A DNA stretch of 64,000 nt from M3007 sp046160345 (GTDB lineage Bacteria > Bacteroidota > Bacteroidia > Chitinophagales > Saprospiraceae), in contig JBJXGO010000027.1 of NCBI GenBank assembly GCA_046160345.1, positions 1 through 64,000 on the forward strand, given 5' to 3'. Both the position numbers and the translations under genes were made by a program. Below the pieces are notes generated by a model. That model did no database searches, was not told where the DNA came from, and saw only the letters and a program-made list of their open reading frames with translations. Numbering within the stretch: position 1 is the first letter of the stretch; each line of letters begins with the position of its first letter. Shown piece after piece: positions 60,836 through 64,000 of this stretch.

Positions 60836-62458
60836 ATGAACTACAAACTTAAACTACTATTATTTTCTCCCTTCTTCGCGCTAACGCTCGTTCAGGCACA
60901 AGCCAACTACTTTGACATTGCAAAAAACATGGAGATTTTTGCCAATGCCTATCGAGAAGTTAACCACTCCTATGTAGATGCGCTTGACCCCAACCAGGTG
61001 ATGCGTCGAGGGATGGATGCAATGCTTGAAGGGCTTGATCCATTCACCAATTATATTTCAGAAACAGATATAGAAGGATACCGAATTCAAGTAGATGGTA
61101 AATACAATGGCTTGGGAGCTACCGGCGAACGGGTGGGGGATTATGTTGTTTTGGTGGAAATTATCGAGAACAGTCCCGCTCACAAGGCGGGCTTGAAAGT
61201 TGGGGATGCTTTGGTGAGCATTGATGGCCAAGGCGCCAAAGGTCGAAGCGAACAGCAGGTGCAAGATTTCTTGCGCGGTTTCCCAGGTACAAAAACCAAT
61301 TTGGTGATCAATCGCCCTGGTGAACCGAAAGAGATGAAGATCACCCTGGAACGCGGCGAGGTCAACATCCCGAACGTGCCGCACGCTGGTTTGGTGGCAG
61401 ATGGTATTGGCTATGTAAACCTTACTACGTTTACTGAAAATGCCGCCCAGAACGTGGGCGATGCATTGACCAACCTCAAGCAGAAAAACCCCGGGTTGAA
61501 GGGCTTGATCCTCGACCTGCGCCATAATGGTGGTGGTCTCTTGAACGAAGCGGTCAATCTGGTCAATATTTTTGTTCCAAAAGCTGAACTTGTGGCTAGC
61601 ACCCGCGGCAAAGTGCCGGAATGGGACCTCAACCTGCGCACCCAACATTCCCCGATAGACAAAGACATACCGGTGGTAGTTTTGATGGATAAAATGAGTG
61701 CTTCAGCGAGTGAAGTTACTGCGGGCGCTTTGCAAGATCTGGACCGTGCAGTTATCATGGGACAGCGCAGTTATGGGAAAGGCCTTGTGCAAAACACCAA
61801 AGAATTGGGCTACAATGCTCGCATCAAACTAACTACTGCGAAATATTACGTGCCCTCCGGCCGGTGTATCCAATCGGTACGTTATAAGGATGGTGAGCCG
61901 GTGGACATTCCTGAATCGGACCGCGCCCAATTCAAAACTCGAAATGGCCGTACGGTGCTTGACGGTGGAGGCATCAAGCCGGATGTCGTTTTGCCGCATG
62001 ATACAGCGAAGGGTGTGGTAAAAGCCTTGCTTGATCAAAATATTATCTTTGATTATGCAACCAAATTTGCCCAAACACGGTCTTCTATTGATTCGATCGA
62101 AATCTTTGAGTTCAAAGATTTTGATGATTTTTCATCATTCGTTCAATCCAGGAACTTTGATTATCAAACCCATTCAGAAAAAAAGATGGCTGAGCTGCGC
62201 GAAACAGCTGCCCTTGAAAACTGGCTTATGGATGCGGAGCTGCAAGCTTTGGAAAGCAAAATAAAGGCAGAAAAGAAAGGAGAGATGCTTAGGGAGCGCA
62301 ATCGTATTCTGCACGAAATTGAACAGGAAATAGTTGGTCGCTATTATTTTCAACGGGGCAAAGTGCGCAAGAACCTGGTAAACGACCCGGAAGTAAAAGA
62401 GGCCATTAAATTGCTGAATGACCCTGGCAGATACAACTCGATCTTGTCCGGAAAGTAA
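60836..62458 (+). CDS. S41 family C-terminal processing peptidase
   Basis: The 540-residue exported protease has a signal peptide (LLLFSPFFALTLVQAQA), a PDZ domain at about 80-165 (YNGLGATGERVGDYVVLVEIIENSPAHKAGLKVGDALVSIDG), and the S41 core: GIGYVNLTTFTENAAQNVG, LILDLRHNGGGLLNEAVNLVNIF, the nucleophile Ser in MSASASEVTAGALQD, and the general-base Lys in RSYGKGLVQ. A Glu/Lys-rich helical extension ends the protein. It acts in the periplasm, trimming or degrading proteins. CtpA-like by architecture. Confidence 0.93.
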   Translation: MNYKLKLLLFSPFFALTLVQAQANYFDIAKNMEIFANAYREVNHSYVDALDPNQVMRRGMDAMLEGLDPFTNYISETDIEGYRIQVDGKYNGLGATGERVGDYVVLVEIIENSPAHKAGLKVGDALVSIDGQGAKGRSEQQVQDFLRGFPGTKTNLVINRPGEPKEMKITLERGEVNIPNVPHAGLVADGIGYVNLTTFTENAAQNVGDALTNLKQKNPGLKGLILDLRHNGGGLLNEAVNLVNIFVPKAELVASTRGKVPEWDLNLRTQHSPIDKDIPVVVLMDKMSASASEVTAGALQDLDRAVIMGQRSYGKGLVQNTKELGYNARIKLTTAKYYVPSGRCIQSVRYKDGEPVDIPESDRAQFKTRNGRTVLDGGGIKPDVVLPHDTAKGVVKALLDQNIIFDYATKFAQTRSSIDSIEIFEFKDFDDFSSFVQSRNFDYQTHSEKKMAELRETAALENWLMDAELQALESKIKAEKKGEMLRERNRILHEIEQEIVGRYYFQRGKVRKNLVNDPEVKEAIKLLNDPGRYNSILSGK

Positions 62459-62464
62459 ATTGAA

Positions 62465-62496
62465 CAATGACCCCCAATGACTCAATGACCCCCAAT
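62465..62496. repeat. 14-bp tandem direct repeat
   Basis: CAATGACCCCCAAT occurs at 62465-62478 and 62483-62496, separated by 4 nt, just after the protease stop codon. No function is evident. Confidence 0.7.
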
Positions 62497-62528
62497 TACA
62501 CTTCATTCTTGTTAAGATTTCCCCAAAG

Positions 62529-62561
62529 TATATTTGAATTAAAGCAAACCCTTTACTTTTG
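62529..62561 (+). promoter_or_regulatory. two overlapping promoter boxes of the Cys-rich protein gene
   Basis: TATATTTG (62529-62536) and TACTTTTG (62554-62561) both fit TAnnTTTG. The TTTG at the end of the first lies 17 nt before the second and can serve as its -33 element; a TTG (62509-62511) is 17 nt before the first. The arrangement suggests strong or dual transcription starts 60-90 nt before ATG 62621. Confidence 0.6.
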
Positions 62562-62620
62562 AACTGCTTTTGAAAGCAAAAACAAATTATTTCACATTCA
62601 AAATCACATCTTTTTCGCTC

Positions 62621-63037
62621 ATGAAAAAAGCAATTTTTTTCTTCGCCTTCTTCCTCGCATTCGGCATGGTCGGTGCTAATGCTCAATCTTGTAAAAGCGC
62701 TTCAACTGCTGGCAAATCTTGCTGTGCTAATAAAGCCGCCAAAGCTGCTGCTTCTGATGCCAGCATTGAAAAGCGTCAGGCAGAAGACGGCTCTATCGCA
62801 TATGTCCGTAAGGAGGCCGATGCACAAGGCAATGTTCAGTTCGTAAGTGTACAATTTGATGAAGCTACGAGTGCATTTGTCAATGTTGCTCCTAAATCTG
62901 CTTCCGCTGGTACTACTGAAGGCATGGTCAAAAAATCATGCTCAGCCGGCGAAAAGAAAGCCTGCTGTGCAGGTGGTGCGGCATCTGCTGGCAAATCTTG
63001 CTGCGCTAAGCCCGGTGAGAAAAAATCTGAGCAATAA
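62621..63037 (+). CDS. small secreted Cys-rich protein with repeated SCCA motifs
   Basis: The 138-residue protein has a clear signal peptide (MKKAIFFFAFFLAFGMVGANAQ). The mature part has eight cysteines, six in three CC pairs: GKSCCANK, KKACCAGG and GKSCCAKP, plus single Cys in QSCKS and KKSCSAG. A Lys/Ala-rich low-complexity linker and a central segment (DGSIAYVRKEADAQGNVQFVSVQFDEATSAFV) separate the clusters. No known family was recognised; metal binding or thiol chemistry at the cell envelope is possible. It has apparent double promoters and its own strong terminator, which suggests high expression as a single gene. Confidence 0.75.
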   Translation: MKKAIFFFAFFLAFGMVGANAQSCKSASTAGKSCCANKAAKAAASDASIEKRQAEDGSIAYVRKEADAQGNVQFVSVQFDEATSAFVNVAPKSASAGTTEGMVKKSCSAGEKKACCAGGAASAGKSCCAKPGEKKSEQ

Positions 63038-63063
63038 TTTGCAAAGATTATCGGTATAAAAAA

Positions 63064-63097
63064 GCCGCTCGGGGAGATTTTCCGAGCGGCCTTTTTA
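63064..63097. terminator. bidirectional intrinsic terminator
   Basis: Stem GCCGCTCGG (63064-63072) / CCGAGCGGC (63082-63090), nine perfect pairs, with a T-run on the right for the Cys-rich gene (TTTTTATTTTT) and an A-run on the left that serves the convergent CHRD gene on the minus strand. Confidence 0.9.
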
Positions 63098-63130
63098 TTT
63101 TTGGAACCTGATTGTATTCAACCGGATGGT

Positions 63131-64000
63131 TTAATTCTTTATCATTTTGAATGCGGCAATAATCCCGTGCTGTGCGGATCTTATCTGAGCAAAGTATAGC
63201 CCCATTGGCAAGGCACTCAGATCAATAGGGAGAACCAGGGCGCCCGTGGCAAAAGAATGATTTTCAATACGAATGGGTTTGCCTGCTATATCCATCAAAA
63301 TTAATTGCCCTTCAAAGGCTTCGGCAATTTCAAGCCTGATCTCTGTTAAACCCGAACTTGGATTTGGACTGACGGTCATCTCTGAAATTACAGGATTGTT
63401 TACGCTTACGTTTTCTGCACAGGTAATGGCACGCAGTATCTGCCCACGAATTTCCCCTCCTGGATTTGCGGCCGTATGTACATTGAGGTAGGTGTTGTCG
63501 GCCTCGATCAACACCGCGTCATTGCCAGTAATTGGGATTACTCCTGCAGCCGTTGGTGCGGCCGTGGTGAGCGGTTTTAATACAGGCCCATTAACCCCAA
63601 ATGCTGCATTATGTATATGTGCAGCAGTGGCAGGCCCACTCAGACCATCTACGATATAGAGATAACTCAGGTTTGTATTCAGATGATCCACACTGACAGC
63701 AGCGGCACCCAAAGCGGAAGCATTGTTTGAAGGCACTTGCTGGTCCCCGCAAAGATCAAAAGCATACACCCGGCGCAGGTTGGATTCCATTTGCCCGCGT
63801 ATCTCGCCACCCGGATTTGCTGTAGTGTGAATGTTGACATACACATCTCCTTTAAGTAGATTGGAAACCTGATTTGGGTTTAGTGCCACTGTACCAGTAT
63901 AAAAATTTGGAGCAGGCGTTGTTGCCAAAGGGACGAGGACTGGACCAGCAGATCCGCTGGGTCCGGTGTGGAAATGCGCGGCTGTGGGGGTAAGCCCAGT
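63131..64000 (-). CDS. CHRD-domain protein with T9SS sorting domain, 5' end outside the window
   Basis: The gene is open to the right edge, so its N-terminus is missing; at least 289 codons are present. Two CHRD units are visible: an incomplete one starting AAHFHTGPSGSAGPVLVPL and ending GDVYVNIHTTANPGGEIRGQM, and a full one from VYAFDLCGDQQVPSNNASALGAAAVSV to YLNVHTAANPGGEIRGQI. The HxH and NPGGEIRGQ motifs are family hallmarks. The last 80 residues (MTVSPNPSSGLTEIRLEI ... AAFKMIKN) are a T9SS type A domain, so it is surface-exposed. Function of CHRD domains in bacteria is unknown. Confidence 0.88.
   Translation of the reverse strand, partial: TGLTPTAAHFHTGPSGSAGPVLVPLATTPAPNFYTGTVALNPNQVSNLLKGDVYVNIHTTANPGGEIRGQMESNLRRVYAFDLCGDQQVPSNNASALGAAAVSVDHLNTNLSYLYIVDGLSGPATAAHIHNAAFGVNGPVLKPLTTAAPTAAGVIPITGNDAVLIEADNTYLNVHTAANPGGEIRGQILRAITCAENVSVNNPVISEMTVSPNPSSGLTEIRLEIAEAFEGQLILMDIAGKPIRIENHSFATGALVLPIDLSALPMGLYFAQIRSAQHGIIAAFKMIKN

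Noticed and set aside
1..64000. CRISPR arrays, prophage genes, insertion sequences or retron RT genes
   Set aside because: None found by reading: no regularly spaced repeats, no integrase, transposase, terminase, capsid or reverse-transcriptase motifs on either strand.

Overview
The window is a stretch of chromosome from a member of the Bacteroidota, most likely a Saprospiria/Lewinella-type gliding bacterium. The phylum call rests on several things seen directly: type IX secretion (T9SS) C-terminal sorting domains on at least three secreted proteins, a PorV/PorQ-family barrel, a GldB-like gliding lipoprotein, many lipoproteins, a carboxypeptidase-regulatory-domain TonB receptor, and repeated TAnnTTTG (-7) promoter boxes with TTG/TTTG near -33. 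The class-level placement is inference from gene content. Genes are dense, on both strands, and mostly in short operons. There is no prophage, rRNA operon, CRISPR array or recognisable insertion sequence.

Layout. 0-12 kb: the end of a DUF1016 nuclease gene with a palindromic attC-like sequence behind it, a SARP-like regulator, then housekeeping and metabolic genes (3-hydroxyacyl-CoA dehydrogenase, HIT protein, serine hydrolase, S4 protein, SCP2 protein, phosphodiesterase, sterol-desaturase-type hydroxylase, B12-radical SAM, GHL10 hydrolase, LpxD-like acyltransferase). 12.4-14.5 kb: an AT-richer HindVP-type restriction-modification pair. 14.5-27 kb: M49 peptidase lipoprotein, a two-gene envelope operon, GldB, RecJ, a DEAD-box helicase, a DUF433/DUF5615 toxin-antitoxin pair, DNA polymerase I and PsuG. 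27.1-27.7 kb: an unusual tRNA-Asn array with a GIY-YIG nuclease gene, in which two of three tRNA copies have the anticodon arm replaced by a palindrome. 27.7-40 kb: PfkB kinase plus flippase-like protein, TPR protein, PheS, a decayed SF1 helicase pseudogene, a beta-helix T9SS cargo, adenine deaminase, and an ATPase-HNH pair resembling Septu (PtuA/PtuB). 40-54.5 kb: MBL hydrolase, lipoproteins, 2-hydroxyacid dehydrogenase, a three-gene surface locus (TonB receptor, 1345-residue secreted protein, PorV-like barrel), GreA with an apparent attenuated leader, and a PaaI-type thioesterase. 54.5-64 kb: a large CotH/lamin-tail T9SS protein, MazG-like hydrolase, RhlE-type helicase, S41 protease, a small Cys-rich secreted protein and the 3' part of a CHRD/T9SS gene.

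Coordinated themes: (i) defence and selfish DNA are scattered between housekeeping genes (DUF1016, HindVP R-M, toxin-antitoxin, Septu-like pair, GIY-YIG); (ii) surface display through T9SS is strong; (iii) several genes (polA, the HindVP nuclease, a GTG-started MBL hydrolase, paaI, a large lipoprotein) have a consensus -7 box only 4-7 nt before the start codon, which predicts leaderless or nearly leaderless mRNAs.

The best candidates for something undescribed are the tRNA-Asn/palindrome/GIY-YIG array, the greA leader whose promoter runs straight into an intrinsic terminator, and the TonB/giant-protein/PorV locus. All calls were made by reading the sequence; no searches or folding programs were run.
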